Source: Scleroderma bovista (lineage: Eukaryota > Basidiomycota > Agaricomycetes > Boletales > Sclerodermataceae). From it: a stretch of DNA of 64,000 nucleotides. The DNA lies in assembly GCA_037178675.1 (NCBI GenBank), contig JAYMGJ010000149.1, forward strand, positions 1-64,000, given 5' to 3'. This document shows, one piece after another, positions 1 to 12,500 of this stretch (positions within the stretch are counted from its first letter, which is position 1; each line of letters opens with the position of its first letter). Under the pieces are notes generated by a model. The model was not told the DNA's origin, searched no databases, and was given only the letters and a program-made list of their open reading frames with translations. The translations under genes and the position numbers were made by a program.

Positions 1-36
1 AGCAATACAACGAGATGCAATGAGTAGATGGTTCAG

Positions 37-1811
37 CTAATTGAACGACGAGGGACCTGAAGACGAGCTGGGCTGTTTGCTGCTTTGCAACTCAGCAAGC
101 CGGACCTGCAATTGCAACGCCTCAATCTGCTTCAAGTATGCATTTTCCTCGGCTTGCTTGAGCTCGATCTCCAACTTCTTCAGCCCCTCCTGGTGCCTGA
201 ATTCAGCCTCGGCATTTTCACGACTGAAGTGGATTTCGTCCCGCTGAAGGGAAATTTCTTTGTCCCTGATGGCATAGTTCATGCGAGCCACATAACATCG
301 AGTACGATCAGCAGATGCCTCCTCTGTCTCCTTGCCGAAATCACTCAGCTTATCATAAAGTTCTGCCTTAACGCGTGAGGCTGCTCCAGCACTGCCCTTC
401 TTTGTGGTAGAGAAAGCCGGGGAATCGGATGAGAGATGGGATGGGAGACTTGAAGAAGATCAGGCAGAGCTGGGGGGTCGGGCATATGGACTTTGCTGAC
501 GAAATGCAGTGCGGCTGTCATAAGAGGGGGTTCTTGCTTTGGGCGCAAGGTTAAATGTCGTGGAGGGTGCCATGTTGTCCCGAGGCTGAATGGCCTAGAT
601 GTGCAGTGCTGAGTATGAAAGAAAATAATATGGGTGCGAGTGACATACTGGCAATGCATCCTGGCGCTGGGGAGATAACATCTCCACATCTCCATTGAAC
701 GGTTCGTCATCGTCCATTGGTGGGTTGTCACCACCATCAAACTGAGCAGGAGAGACGCATGGCTCATCATTCCCAAAGTCCATCTGCATACCATCGTCAA
801 CACCCTCTTCATTGAGACCAGAACCGTCACCTCCTTTCTCATTGCCAGGTCCCTCTTCATTCTGTTCGGCTTGACCAATATCGTCACCGTGAGATTCTTC
901 ATCTTCGCCATCACGAGGCTTCTTCTGGTGTACAAGGGACACTAATTTCTCACCACGATTGATATTTTTGTTGGAGGAGGAAAGTTGACTGTCAAATGAA
1001 GGGATACTGCGCCAGATTGCGTCAAGATCATCGAAAAGGGGGAAAGTGCGGTGGATCTCGGCTATGACAACAATCAGAGACAATCAAGCAATTATTCTGG
1101 ACACACCTCGTATGTTGGCATCTGGGCCACCAGGCAATACACCACTCCCTGTGTTCTTGAGGTGTCCACGAGCTTCTCAATATTTCTGCTTCAACCTGAT
1201 GGAAAAGAGTTCATAAAGACGATCTAAATGATGGAAGACACTTACGTTCCCAATCGATTGCCCAAGGAGGCTGAGAATTTCTCAGGATGTGACCCGTATA
1301 GCTCTGCATATACGTCATCGTGTTTGAAGATGTGCTTAGCAATAGCAGCTTGCACATCTTTCTTGTTCCTCCCGGATGGTTTATCGTTTGGGGAGATTGC
1401 AGGGGTAGCACTTGAGTTTCCTGCACAATCATGGAAAAGGATGTGGCAATCAGCGGGGTGAGATACAAGCCAAGCAACAAGCTTCTCTGAGCGGGTGGGA
1501 TCTGCATCCCAGGAGATATTGGGAGGGGATTTCAAGGTTACTCCTTGGACAGGAGGGGGCGCAGCTGGGGGTTGGGGGATGGGTTGAAAGGTAGTATCCG
1601 AAGATTGCAGGACTGTGGACTGTTGACGTCCTTTTCCTTTGGGCCTACCACGCAAATTTCCCCTCCCCACAGAAGACTGAGGTGGCGCTGTTGACTTTGG
1701 AGGTGCTTTTGAGGCATTGCTGGTGGTCGACATGACAGTAAGTTGAGTAGGAGGCTGCTTGACTAGGGCTTGCAGCCGTGCTGAACGACGAGGGGGTCTG
1801 ATGGGAGGCAT
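37..1811 (-). pseudogene. Decayed copy of a dispersed Agaricomycete gene family (low-complexity N-terminus, acidic middle, coiled-coil C-terminus)
   Basis: The reading runs from a start at 1811 on the minus strand through about four exons to a stop at 37-39. The N-terminus is Pro/Ser/Lys-rich. A conserved block near 1250-1530 carries Trp, KLVAWL and HPADC-type residues, and the first exon ends at a GT donor at 1245. The next exon (about 1110-1182) has an in-frame TGA after LKQKY. An acidic exon (about 660-1060) follows. A Ser-rich exon (about 450-590) holds a second in-frame TGA before the frame continues into a coiled coil rich in Glu, Lys, Gln and Leu (37-370). I know this layout as a repeated family in mushroom genomes without an assigned function. 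Two stops in otherwise continuous homology-like frames make a pseudogene the simplest reading; wrong splice choices or sequence errors are alternatives. Confidence 0.5.
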
Positions 1812-2460
1812 CTTTTTGTAACTCCGACAGGCCATTGCCGACCAACTCAAAAATTCCAGAACACTTCCAGAGCGGTTCCAGCGCCACCCAGCGCCACCCT
1901 GAGCGCCACTGTTAAACATCATCCCACCGTCGCGGAACCCTGGCGGACCTCCGGCAGAGCGATCGTTGCCGTCACCCGTCGACGTGGGGGTGCCCGATCG
2001 TCCGATCGCGCTCCCACGGTCCCGCATCCGGCAGCTGGCGCTGCCAATTTCTCGAACTAAGTACTACAAAATAATGGTAGTGAAGCGGCAAATTCCGGTA
2101 GGTTAGGGGACTTGATTTTTGGTGACTTTGCCCAAGCAACAGGTGATGCGATGCTTTGATTAAGTAGAGCCGGGTTGAAAAATCAGACTCTCAAACTGCA
2201 GTCAAGCAGTGACAAGCACAGATGATTTCGATCAGAAGCCAGAATGCTGGGGCGACGTAGAGTTCCACTGGACTCGGACGATACCAGGAAGTCAAGTGTT
2301 TCAAGGTCAGCCCAGCCGCTTCTTCCAATCATCCACCAGTGTACGGAGAAGAACTCAGACCAGGAAGTTACCGCCGCAATGCCGCTAATCACGGAACAGA
2401 ACTGTTTTCTTTTTCGTTCACCACCCGTTTCTAGTCCACCTGCCGTTGGTACTTCGAGGC

Positions 2461-3570
2461 ATGTCCAGTGCCACAGCAAAGCATGATGAGGAAGATCCGT
2501 CACACGATACAGTCTGCATCCAGCTCCCGGATATTCTCTTCATCTGCAGTCCTTTCGAGCTACGCACGAATAAGCATTGCAAAGCGGTCTCACAAGCTTC
2601 GGAGAAATGGCTCACAGACTCTGGTGGAGCGCTAGCGTCGGTGAATTGGAGGCCACTGAAAGTGGGGTTACTAGCCGCTGCGTGCTACCCTACCGCGGAT
2701 GTCCCGCAACTTAAACTCATAGCGGATGTTCTCAGCCTGTTGATGTACCAGATTGATCAGGCGGACTGGGAGAGGGCGCCCATTCCTGATCCCTGGGCTA
2801 CTGAGGTGGCAAACTTTGACTCTGAACGTGACATGTTCTCGCTGTGAGTATGCGGGGGTCTCTAGTTTGGTCCCAATAATTAATTGTTCTCAAGGCTATC
2901 AGATCGACTGTCTCGAGTAGCATACAGACATCCGTGGTGGTACATGCGCTTCAACAAATCACAACTAACGTTCTGCAAAGCAAGATGTGAGGCGCCTAAC
3001 TCAGCTGTCGATGACATCGAAAGTTACACCGCCTTCAGGAGAAAAGAATCTGGTTTCTTCTTGGCAATTTGTATGATTGAATATGCCAGGGACCTGAATA
3101 TCCCCGAGAGCGTCCTCGGAAACGAATTGTTTCAGAAATTGCAGAATCACGCATGCGATATTGCCCTACTGTCCGAGGTGTGTACCGTGTTCCAAGACCT
3201 TTTGACTCGCATTGGACATTTGGCAATCAAGGATATTGTTTCTTGTGCCAAAGGTACTCCCATCGAACGCCCAAATATAATCACCGTCCTCCGGAGAACA
3301 GAGACCCTTTCATTGGAAGGAGCTCTAGCTCTGGCAGGAACGCTCACTAAGGAAAGGGTGGACGCATTTATGGATACCGAACGCACTATCTTCGAAAGTT
3401 TGGTCACGGCATCTCAATCAATAAACATGGATGTACGAAGCTACATACAGGGCCTTCGGGACTGGGTTGCTGGATTCGTGAACTGGTTGTACGAAACAAA
3501 CAGGTACCTTGGTGAGAAGGGAAGTGAGGTCAGGGCATTTGGCTGGGTCTTCATACCTCTCAACCCGTAA
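2461..3570 (+). CDS. Terpene synthase-like protein (class I, trichodiene/pentalenene-type fold) with degenerate metal-binding motifs
   Basis: There are two exons (2461-2843 and 2895-3570) with a 51 nt intron, giving about 352 residues, a normal length for fungal sesquiterpene synthases. Recognisable class I features are the ARCEAP/ESYTAFRR region, helix-rich architecture and a C-terminal Trp...NRYLG block corresponding to the conserved RY pair. These enzymes ionise prenyl diphosphates with Mg2+ held by an Asp-rich motif and an NSE motif. Here the Asp-rich site reads IDQAD, so the first Asp is Ile. The NSE site reads KDIVSCAKG, so Asn is Lys and Glu is Gly. The start at 2461 was chosen because it begins just upstream of the usual N-terminal block; an in-frame ATG at 2446 would add five residues. 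The fold assignment is fairly secure. Catalytic activity is doubtful, and no cytochrome P450 or other pathway gene is adjacent. Confidence 0.75.
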
Positions 3571-3845
3571 GATACCTGATCACAAGAGTTTGGAAACAAG
3601 TTAGCAATAGCATGAAACAGATCCTCGTGTCACACTGTTAGTATGTACCCCTACTGCGTCGTAGCTGCCCTAGTATGGGCCTTTGTCTACTTCCGTGGGA
3701 GAAATTCCATGTCAGTAATGCGGCACTTGCTGAGTATAAGATACTTTGGACGAAGACCATCATGTTAGCCCTGCTTTCTCTGCCTTCTGGTATCTAAACG
3801 GAGTTGTTGGGTGTTAGCCCTCAGCATCGTTTATCTGACCGTCAT

Positions 3846-4427
3846 ATGTCGGATTTGACTGTTATTACTCCCACATCAATATCCCCCAGACGAAACCGTT
3901 CCTCCAGTTTGCAAAGTCGAGATGACCACATAGCCAGCCCTGTCTTCGTTGTATTCGAAAGCATGGACTCAAATGAGACACCCTCGTCCCCTCTCGAACT
4001 TCATACGCCGAACAAGAGCTTGCTTGCACCTCCGAAGAATACTTTCAGGACCGTGAAATCTCTGCCTGATGTTACCTCATGTCCCTTACCTGGCTCGTCA
4101 AATGAAGGCGCTCCAGCTGGACGATCTGTTGTTCTCAATAGAAGGGGTGAGATTCGTAAGCCTCCTCCGTTGCTCTGTAAGTCTGGCCCATTGTCATTGC
4201 AATCTGGCTGGCGCTGACGCACCACAGTTCGTCCAACCACTTTCTGGAGGAAAACGAGACGCTCTGGCGTAACCGGGGCATCATACTCACCTTCATCTTT
4301 CCTCGTCCGGCGGTCGACTTTCGTTGCTGCGGGGCTTTCACAGGACACACCTGGGTTCGATCTTTCTGCACTCGGCGTAGAGTCGCGAGTGTCATTCTTG
4401 ATACTTGGACCCGACTATAGTGTCTAA
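3846..4427 (+). CDS. Hypothetical Ser/Pro-rich basic protein
   Basis: Two exons (3846-4176 and 4228-4427) joined by a GTAAGT...CAG intron give about 176 residues. The frame is open across the junction and ends at a TAA. The sequence is rich in Ser, Pro and Arg (several S/T-P sites) with no transmembrane segment, signal peptide or domain that I recognise. It lies about 280 bp downstream of the terpene synthase on the same strand. The clean splice and continued open frame support a real gene, but the low-complexity composition means the call rests mainly on gene structure. Confidence 0.4.
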
Positions 4428-4933
4428 CTCTCGCTCAAACCGCAAATACCTGGCTGCGCGACAGTCAATCATCTGATCCCACGTCCAACCTCTATTTATA
4501 TGCCATTTATCTAGTGCTGGTATCCGCCCACTTTTCGTCTCGCTATCACTGCGATTATTATGTGGTTTGCATTGAGACGGCGTGACGGTCAACTGACTTG
4601 CTGGGTATCCTGGGACCGTCTTCGCACCTCTTCCATGATTGTCGCTTCTCTGAAGGGACACCGAACGGGAAAATTGGCAGTGGCACATGAAACCTACCTA
4701 AAGCCCTACCATACCCTCGTATTCAAGTGCATTTTCATCTCGACGCCATATAATGTGGTTCCGTTCCATCGTTCCGTCTCCCACCTCTTGTATACTGGCC
4801 TGATTCCCCCGCTTGTTGTCACGATTTCCGATGCCATGGTCGGAACACAGCTCCACAGCCATGCAGAAGATACTGGTTCTGTCATCGGCGCTATCGCCGA
4901 ACCCTGTCAAAGCCAAGATAGGAACAGACAAGG

Positions 4934-5263
4934 ATGTACCTTTTCGCCACCCACTTTATGTTTCTCGGCGTCATCTCTCTCTCACCCCCATTTGGTTTCA
5001 CCCCTAAACGTGGGGCACTCGCTATGGTTGTTTTATCGCGATTTCTCCCATACTGGCGATCAACGGACTACATACTTCAGATATTGTGGATGGTATTCGT
5101 TTATTTTAAACTGAACGACACAGGATCCCGACTTCGCAAGCTTCGTGATAGAGGGCCTGAGAAGTTTTATTTCACGGACTGGTACTTATATATCTCTGAA
5201 TTTGGTACAGATTCGGGACGGACTTACGAACTTTTGCCCCGACGCGTCGCATTTGCTGGCTTA
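4934..5263 (+). CDS. Possible small hydrophobic protein
   Basis: A weak candidate. One exon starts at 4934 with a hydrophobic N-terminus that could be a signal or membrane segment. A possible GT-AG intron of about 31 nt (near 5093-5123) then joins a second exon with a plausible hydrophilic tail ending at a TAG near 5263. I see no known domain. The stretch 4428-5950 otherwise contains no gene I can support. Confidence 0.15.
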
Positions 5264-5955
5264 GGGACATTTGACACTTGTTTACAGTCATAGCCACAAC
5301 ACTACAGATACCTGTCCGCTGACGTTCAAGATTGAACCTATAAGTAGCACAATAAACATTTGGTGTCAAGTGCAGCATCATTCCAACCTTTTGGTACGCC
5401 ACTTCTGTCTCCGAGTCGAGGACTACTTATGAGAGGACCTAGTAACTTCTCCCGCCATATATTCGTACGCCTGGGATTGTAATGGCAACAGCAGGTGTTG
5501 TGTCGGTAGAGAAGGATACATTTTATGTTCGATGGTGTCTTTGCTTGGATCCTGAAAGCAACCAATTAGTAAGTAGCTTGAAATGAAAATGTTCAAATAA
5601 TATTTATTGTGTGGCTTGCTGTGCCTTGTTTTCTGGAGGCATTCTTTTGTTTTATAGTGGCGCAGTGCGTGGTACATGGTAAGAGTGAACTCAAAAACCT
5701 CCATGAGACGCAATACTAATAATCTCAGGTTGGTGCCTCTCCGCTGAGGAACAAGTCCTGCTTCAATTTGTTTGTAGGTTCCTCTAATTTGAAACAGGAA
5801 ACTTTCTGTGGCGATTCAAGTGATATTGTATCTTGTCGCAATAACCAACAATACTATCCAGAGGGGCAAAGCACAGGACAAGCACAGTCCGTCGCCACCA
5901 GTGCTTTGGCATCTTGGACGGGTATATATGAGCTCAAGATACAAACACTGTCAAT

Positions 5956-6853
5956 ATGCAACAGTCCTCCTACGCCATGTTTCTCTTTAGGAAGCCTCAG
6001 TTACCTCCGGGAAGAATTGCGCAACTCGTCAGGCTAACTCACTGTATGTCATCAGCTTCCTTGTAATTAAATTTGATTTCCTTGCTCATCACCCGCAGTT
6101 AACGAAGCTGAAGTACAACGGCAGTGTGTTGAGCCATTTCAACCGTACATGAACTTCTTTGACATTTCGATGCCTAGGTACCAAGTATTCATCAAAAGCC
6201 ATCCCCGCGGTACAGTGGACAAAGCAGAATTTCTTCGTGTCTACCGCAATTCGTTTCCTTCCGGAGACCCAGACGAGTTTGCGGAGTGCTACCTCTTCCC
6301 AGCGTTCGACAGAAACATGGATGGAGTCATTGATTTCGACGACTACATATGCACACTGAGTTCCTTAGCAAGGGGATCATTCAAAGACAAATTCAAATGT
6401 ATGTAAACTCAATGTGTTGAGTTCTCGTTTCTCAGCTTAATCGATCGAATTTTTCATGAACTATCTTTTCTTTAGGGATATTTAATATGTATGATACCAA
6501 CAAGGATGGGTTCATCACTTACGCCGAGATGTTGCACATCTTCAAGGCCAGAGACAAGTTAACGATCCGGATTCCAAATCTACGGATGCAAGAGAGCCCT
6601 GAAATGGTGCCGTTCTCCTATTTCACTCTGGAACGGCGTTCTGATATTTTGGTCATTAGCACGTTAACAGGATGTTTGCCAAGATGGATAGAAACAACGA
6701 TAACAAACTTAGCTTGAATGAATTCCTGGAGGGTTGTACCAATGACCCTGCGATGGTGAAGGTAAGCTAACGCTCTTAACTATCTAAAAACGTCAACTCT
6801 GAACCTTCGTGGAACAGGGTGTAATTCTCGGTTCGTCCTTCTTCGCATTATGA
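5956..6853 (+). CDS. Neuronal calcium sensor 1 (frequenin)-like EF-hand protein
   Basis: Five exons (about 5956-6043, 6099-6398, 6476-6606, 6660-6761, 6818-6853) encode roughly 218 residues. NCS1 proteins are N-myristoylated Ca2+ sensors that regulate phosphatidylinositol 4-kinase and Ca2+ responses. Alignable blocks are an N-terminal THFNEAEVQ-like helix, the divergent first EF-hand, then three EF loops: DRNMDGVIDFDD (Asp instead of Glu at position 12), DTNKDGFITYAE (canonical) and DRNNDNKLSLNE (Asn instead of Gly at position 6). The C-terminus keeps EFLEGC and a short tail. The donor of intron 3 is GTGCCG, which is weak. No MGxxxS myristoylation start is visible. The TTTCTCTTTAG at 5980-5990 could be an acceptor for an unseen first exon, so the true N-terminus may lie upstream. 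Divergence suggests a paralogue rather than the conserved Frq1. Confidence 0.7.
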
Positions 6854-9516
6854 ATTTTTTACTTGTCCACATCTGTAGTACTCGTGGAAACGTCATTTCT
6901 ATTCCGAGTATTCTTTTTGTAATAAACGATGGTTGGCTCATAGTTGTACCTCACCTCGAATGAACACTACTGGATGAGCCAGAGAAGCTTGGGGGACGGG
7001 GGACGGGTCACACACAGTGATAACTCTTTAAAGCGCGTAACTGAACCTATGGGGTGACTACTGGCAAATAAACACCAGTGAAAAGCTCGATACTGTTAGC
7101 TAACCGGTACCATCATCCATTTGACGGGATGCTCGTCCCCTGCCAATCTGGACCTCGCGGGTGGTAGTGAGGTCCTTGACCGTGCCATGACTTGTGGAAT
7201 GCTAGACCCCGTAGCATTGGGCAAGGGGGCATACATTGCCCTTGACTATCTTCGACCTGATAATGAAAGTGCTGGATGCCACTTTCATATAATCGTTTCG
7301 GTGGGGACCACGACGACAGGTCCCACAAATGAGGGTCCTTGGATACCCACATCTGTGGGCCAGAGGCCAGAGCCTTTAGAGCCAGCCTAGCTGTTGTTAG
7401 TTAAATTTGTAGGAGCTTCTGTGCCAATCGGAATGACTGTATCTTCCATCTCATTGCGTCTGCCTAGGGGAGATTAATGCCCACCTCGGCAGAGAGGGGC
7501 CTTCTAGGCACTTTCATCTGGACGACCACATCAATATGCCGTAGCAGGTGGCGACGAGTCCTGCTGTAACACACTTATCAGAAGTATGAATAAGCTTGCA
7601 GTGGATGTAGAAATGAGGAGACCATAAAAATGATGCTACACACCTCACGGGCGACTCCTCGGACTGAGTGTGTCATATCGCTGACACATCAGATTACTGT
7701 AATAATGGCTTCAACAGCTATGGCTGGAATATCTTACCTCCTGCAAGTCCATCACAACGTCGCAATTGGGTGCTGTTTAGGAATACCATAGCCTGGCCTG
7801 TTGTCTGCATTTTTGACCCAATCAAAGGCAGTGGATCATCGAAAAAACTTTTCGTCGAAGTGGGCATATTGAGTGCAGCCTTCTAAAGATGCAGTAGCTA
7901 ATCTGTCTGAATAACGAGCAGTCAAGTATAGGATGAAAGGCACCACTTTTGACATTGCATTTGCACACTGCTTGAGGGAACTTCAGGTGGACTAGCGATA
8001 TAAAATACTGAGATCTCACAGCACCTGAATCGTGCATATATAAGCCACCTGTTAGGAAAGGAGACAGCGGTGTAGAACGGCTTGGTCAAAACACTCCCAA
8101 GGATACCGCGCCGCATGTAATGGAGCTTTGGAGCCACTTGCAGGAATAAGGACAACGAATTTTCCGTGAATGCCACCGTAGGCTATTCTATTGCTTCGCC
8201 AAATTGAGTAAAGGAACAAGGAATGGTATTTGAAATGTTAGCGTTGCTAAGCGAGGTTACGGAAGTGCGATGTGGTTTGCGGCCTGGTCCGGATGCAGCT
8301 GCTTGCTAAAAACGTAGCGGTCTGTATGACCACTGAAAATGGATGAAATGGAACCACATGGCAAACCTCAAACCTGTTGCATGAGTTGCAGGAGAAAAGA
8401 GAAAGGAGAAAATTGAGCTCACTCCCGAATAAGCTTAGTTGTGGTCTTTGTGTTGGTCGCCGTAAAGATTCGGTGCATGTGGTCGAAAGCACGTTACAGC
8501 ATCGAATTAACGTTCGTGCCAAAATTTAGGAACGGGAGTGTTGGCACAGGACTCGGGGCTTGAAGAGACGGGGGCGAACAAGACGGCATCCAGAAGCGAA
8601 TAGCATTGTTTGTCAAGGCATTTCAAGCACCACACGGATACGTGTGGGTTGGTAAAAAAAATTGGGGTCGGATACCGGGCGGTGTACAGCTGCTGAAGGG
8701 GCAAGACAAGAGGAAAAATCATATTAGCGACAGGGTGACACGAAGCCGGAACGATAGCACTGGGCGGATGGATGCTGACAAAAGACGAGCGTCTGAGCAG
8801 TGCAGAGTGCGATACAAATGGTGTATGACTGCGAGGCAGTGAGGAGGAGGTGAGTTCGGTAATTGGCGATAAGAGTGTTGCCGAATGCCGCGGAAGCAAA
8901 CAAGGGAAACGTTGTGGCTGTGACAATGATCGTGACGGCAGTCCAATTAACAACTTACTTGCATTTTATATTGACCATAAAGGAGAGATAAGTTTCGAAT
9001 GCGACACACATATACACTCATCTGACAGAGAAGAATCATTCACCATCGAAGTGTGTCTGGCTACTCTCATCAATCATCTCATATATCGCGATTGGGTGGC
9101 AAAATCTCCAAAAAGCAAAACAAGAGCCAAACTAACCTGAGGTGAGTGTAAGGCGTGCTTCAGACACATGGCTTTCTAGGGTTCCACATCCTTTCACCAG
9201 CAGCGAGTTGAGTTGCGGTCTCAAGTGACGGTCAGCCTGCCAGGGAAAAGGGCGTATAGAACGTTGAGTCCGTCGTGCCTTGCCACGAGCCAACAAAGAT
9301 CTTCATTTGCCCGGAACGGCGTCGACATCGGTTGCCTTGACTCGGCCTTCGATTGGATTTCCTTCTCTGGAACAGACTCGATCATTCATCCTCCATCCGC
9401 GCAACCAGACTCTTCAAAATACACCCCCACCTGTGTGCTCTTGCTAGCCCTGTCACTCGCCAATAAAATCTGAGGCAGGGTGCCCACACGGATCACTGAC
9501 ACCAAACTCACTTGCC
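6854..9516. other. Gene-poor stretch upstream of the transcription factor gene
   Basis: About 2.7 kb in which I find only short open frames without domains, splice-consistent exon chains or repeats that I recognise. The distal part is probably the promoter and 5' leader of the large transcription factor gene starting at 9517. A short doubled GGGGGACG-like run near 6992-7006 is the only local repeat noticed. Confidence 0.4.
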
Positions 9517-12500
9517 ATGTCCAATCGCCGGCGACCCGGTGGAGATTTCCCGTTCCCCGTTCCCCACAATGCCGGAGGTATGTTGTTCTGCTTCACTTCC
9601 CATCGTCTCGTCGTGCGTTTTGCCGGATATCATGGTGCTGTGATATTGTGGTTTTTCCGTCATTTTTCACTCCCTGTCATGCTCTTTACATCAATCTGAT
9701 GTGATTTCCTCTCTCAGGACTTTCGACTAACCAGTCTGCGGGACCCTCCCAATCTGATAGTGCATTCCTTTCCACTGCTCCCCCAAGCGCACTCTTCTCT
9801 GTTCATCCTAATTCACAGCATGCCCATCATCCTCAGCAACGGCAGTTCCACTTTCATCTGCATTCGCATTCTGTCCCTGTAACATCATCGCCGCCAGCGC
9901 AATCAACAATAGCACCCTCGAAAACCCCCTCTGGTAACCTGCACAATCTCATTCCTTCTTCGACTCTTGAGCTCGATCCTCGGCCGCAGTGGTTACACCA
10001 AAGCTCCCCGCAAGTTACATCCTCCACTTCACTTTCTACCTTCCCTGCCACTGGTTCTGACGCTATCCAGTCGCCCCCCTCACCGTCATTCTATGCACAT
10101 GCAGCTGCTGTATCAGAGTATCAGCAGCCTATCGTATGGGATCCAGCGTTCCAATTCTCCTTCCAGAATCCTTCATCCCAGGGTCCGGAGGTCCACACGG
10201 CTGGTGGGGGATACCAGCCAGCAGGATACAATACTGGGGAATTTCAATTCGGGCATGTTCAGGGACGGGAGCAGCAGCAGGCACAAATAGGGGGGAATTG
10301 GTATTATGACCAGTCTCAACAGGGAGGCCAACCTGTTCCACAGCCAGGACAGGTAATTGCATTCCCATTTATTCGGTCACGGGCTTGTATTGATTTGCAT
10401 CGGATTCGCAGCGTGCAAGTCAACTTCAACATTCTCAACAACATCCGCAGTCTGAGCCTGAAAGAGCGAGCAAGAAATCGATCGTGCACCAGCGAACCCA
10501 GGAATTGCTCGCGCAAGAAACATTGCAAACGTCTTCTGAGCCTCGTTCTTCCCCCGAGGAAAATTTGCAATCACAATCGCAAGATCGCTCATCGCAACCG
10601 CCCACACACACGTCGTCACATGTACAGCATAACGATCAACCGCACCAAACTCAGTACTCACACGCAGACCAGTCACAACAGCAGCCTGGTCCATCAATCG
10701 TGTACAGCACACAAGAAAACTACCACGACCCTGTGACAGAGTGTTATAGTTCATCTTCCCAGCAGGGCGCAACAGATATGTCCTTTTTTTTAGGGTCTGG
10801 AGAAGATGCATTTTATGGATTGCCGCTTAGAGGACAAGCATCAGTAAGTAAATTTCGTTAACCTACTACCCCTGTGGCGTTCTTGACGGATAAGGGGCCA
10901 TTCCTTCCGCCTTGTGTTGCTGGCTTGCGCTATTGGTGTATAGACTGACGCGCCATCCATGTTAGGGTCAGGCAAATTCCGATTGTGGCATTGCGACAGC
11001 GAAACATGCAGATACGACATCGCAGCAGGCTCAATCGCTTTCGCCTAACGCACCTTTCCTATCATATACACCTCCCACAAATACGCATACACCTGCAGGG
11101 AGTGACGGTGGTGAGTATCTTTTTTTTCTGTACTGCAGTTTCGTCTGTTTGAGTTGCTAGTCGTGTTATTTCCGCATCAAAAACGCCCATCGTTCTTAAG
11201 TAGGGCGGATCTCTATGCACACCTCGGTGTTCAGTCCTAAAGGGAACGTTCCTAGAACGTACTCCTTCCATACTTGCTGTCAGACCGGCGCTCCCACGTG
11301 ACCGGCGCTTTTCGCCCTACTTGGCTTGATGTCGGTGTCATAGGATGAATTGGGTGGATAAGGGACCATGCTTGCTTCGTTTTGTTCGGTTGACGTTTAT
11401 GACCTTATCTACTCCCTTCACTTGGACTCTTTCTGTCATTATTCCCTCTTGGTTGTACAGGGTGCACAGAGTTCTTCATGTGCGCTCGCCAACCTTGCTT
11501 TGACTTGAGCACAGAGTCCGATGCGATTCGTAGATCACTGCGTTCTCCACAGGAAGAGTTGGAATACTTCCGTGTGCTAACGCCTTCGACCACCCTTTCT
11601 GGGTCTGTCTCTTGCTCAACATCTCGATCTTCCTCCACTCTTGCTTCGTCTGATGAGAGTGGGGTATCTATCTATCCACATCATAGTCTTTATAATACCG
11701 CCTTCTCTCATACTGTTCTACATGCCTCTGTGGACGTACTTGACGCTGACCTACACCCTCCATCAATAGGGGTCCCCGCCGTCTTTTCACTAGCACAATC
11801 CCATGCTCACCAACATCCACACCCGCCTACTCAGCACTCCCACAGCTCGCACTCTCCAGCCTCGTACGCGAGCTACACGACGACGACAGGTTCTTCAGTG
11901 GACCCTTTTCCTACAACCGGCTCTTCGATGGTCGAATATCCCCCTGTCGGAGAGAAGTCTGGATCTGCTTCTGGATCTGCTTCGATTTCAGGTTCTATTT
12001 CATCAAATGTGGGCTTGGAAGCTCCCCAAGGGAGAGCTGGGGTAGAGATGGGCACTGCAGCGATAGTCCCTGGGCGTGGACACGGGAATTCGGCATCTGT
12101 ATCCACGGTGACTGGATCGCCTGCACTCGGGATGGTGCATGCACGGTCCGGAACAGTGATGGGAGAGCCTGCTCATCAAGCCATGGGCGAAAACCGTCTT
12201 GGTCATGGACATTCCCACCGTCCTACGCAGTATGTACCACTTGCACAAGCGCCTACTCGGGGACCTGGACAAACACAAGCACCACCACACCAACCCCGGC
12301 ACCCGCATCCATCAATACATCCGCAAGGACAGATTTCGGGAGCATCTCATCCACATAAAGGGCGCACGGCTCCCACGGCACACGCGACCGTACCTCGGAA
12401 TGCACAGAGACAGGCACAATACGTGGCGCCAGTCCTCCCTTCTTCTGCACCGGGTAAGGCAGGAACAAGTGGTACAGCGACAACGACGGGGAAGCGTGGA

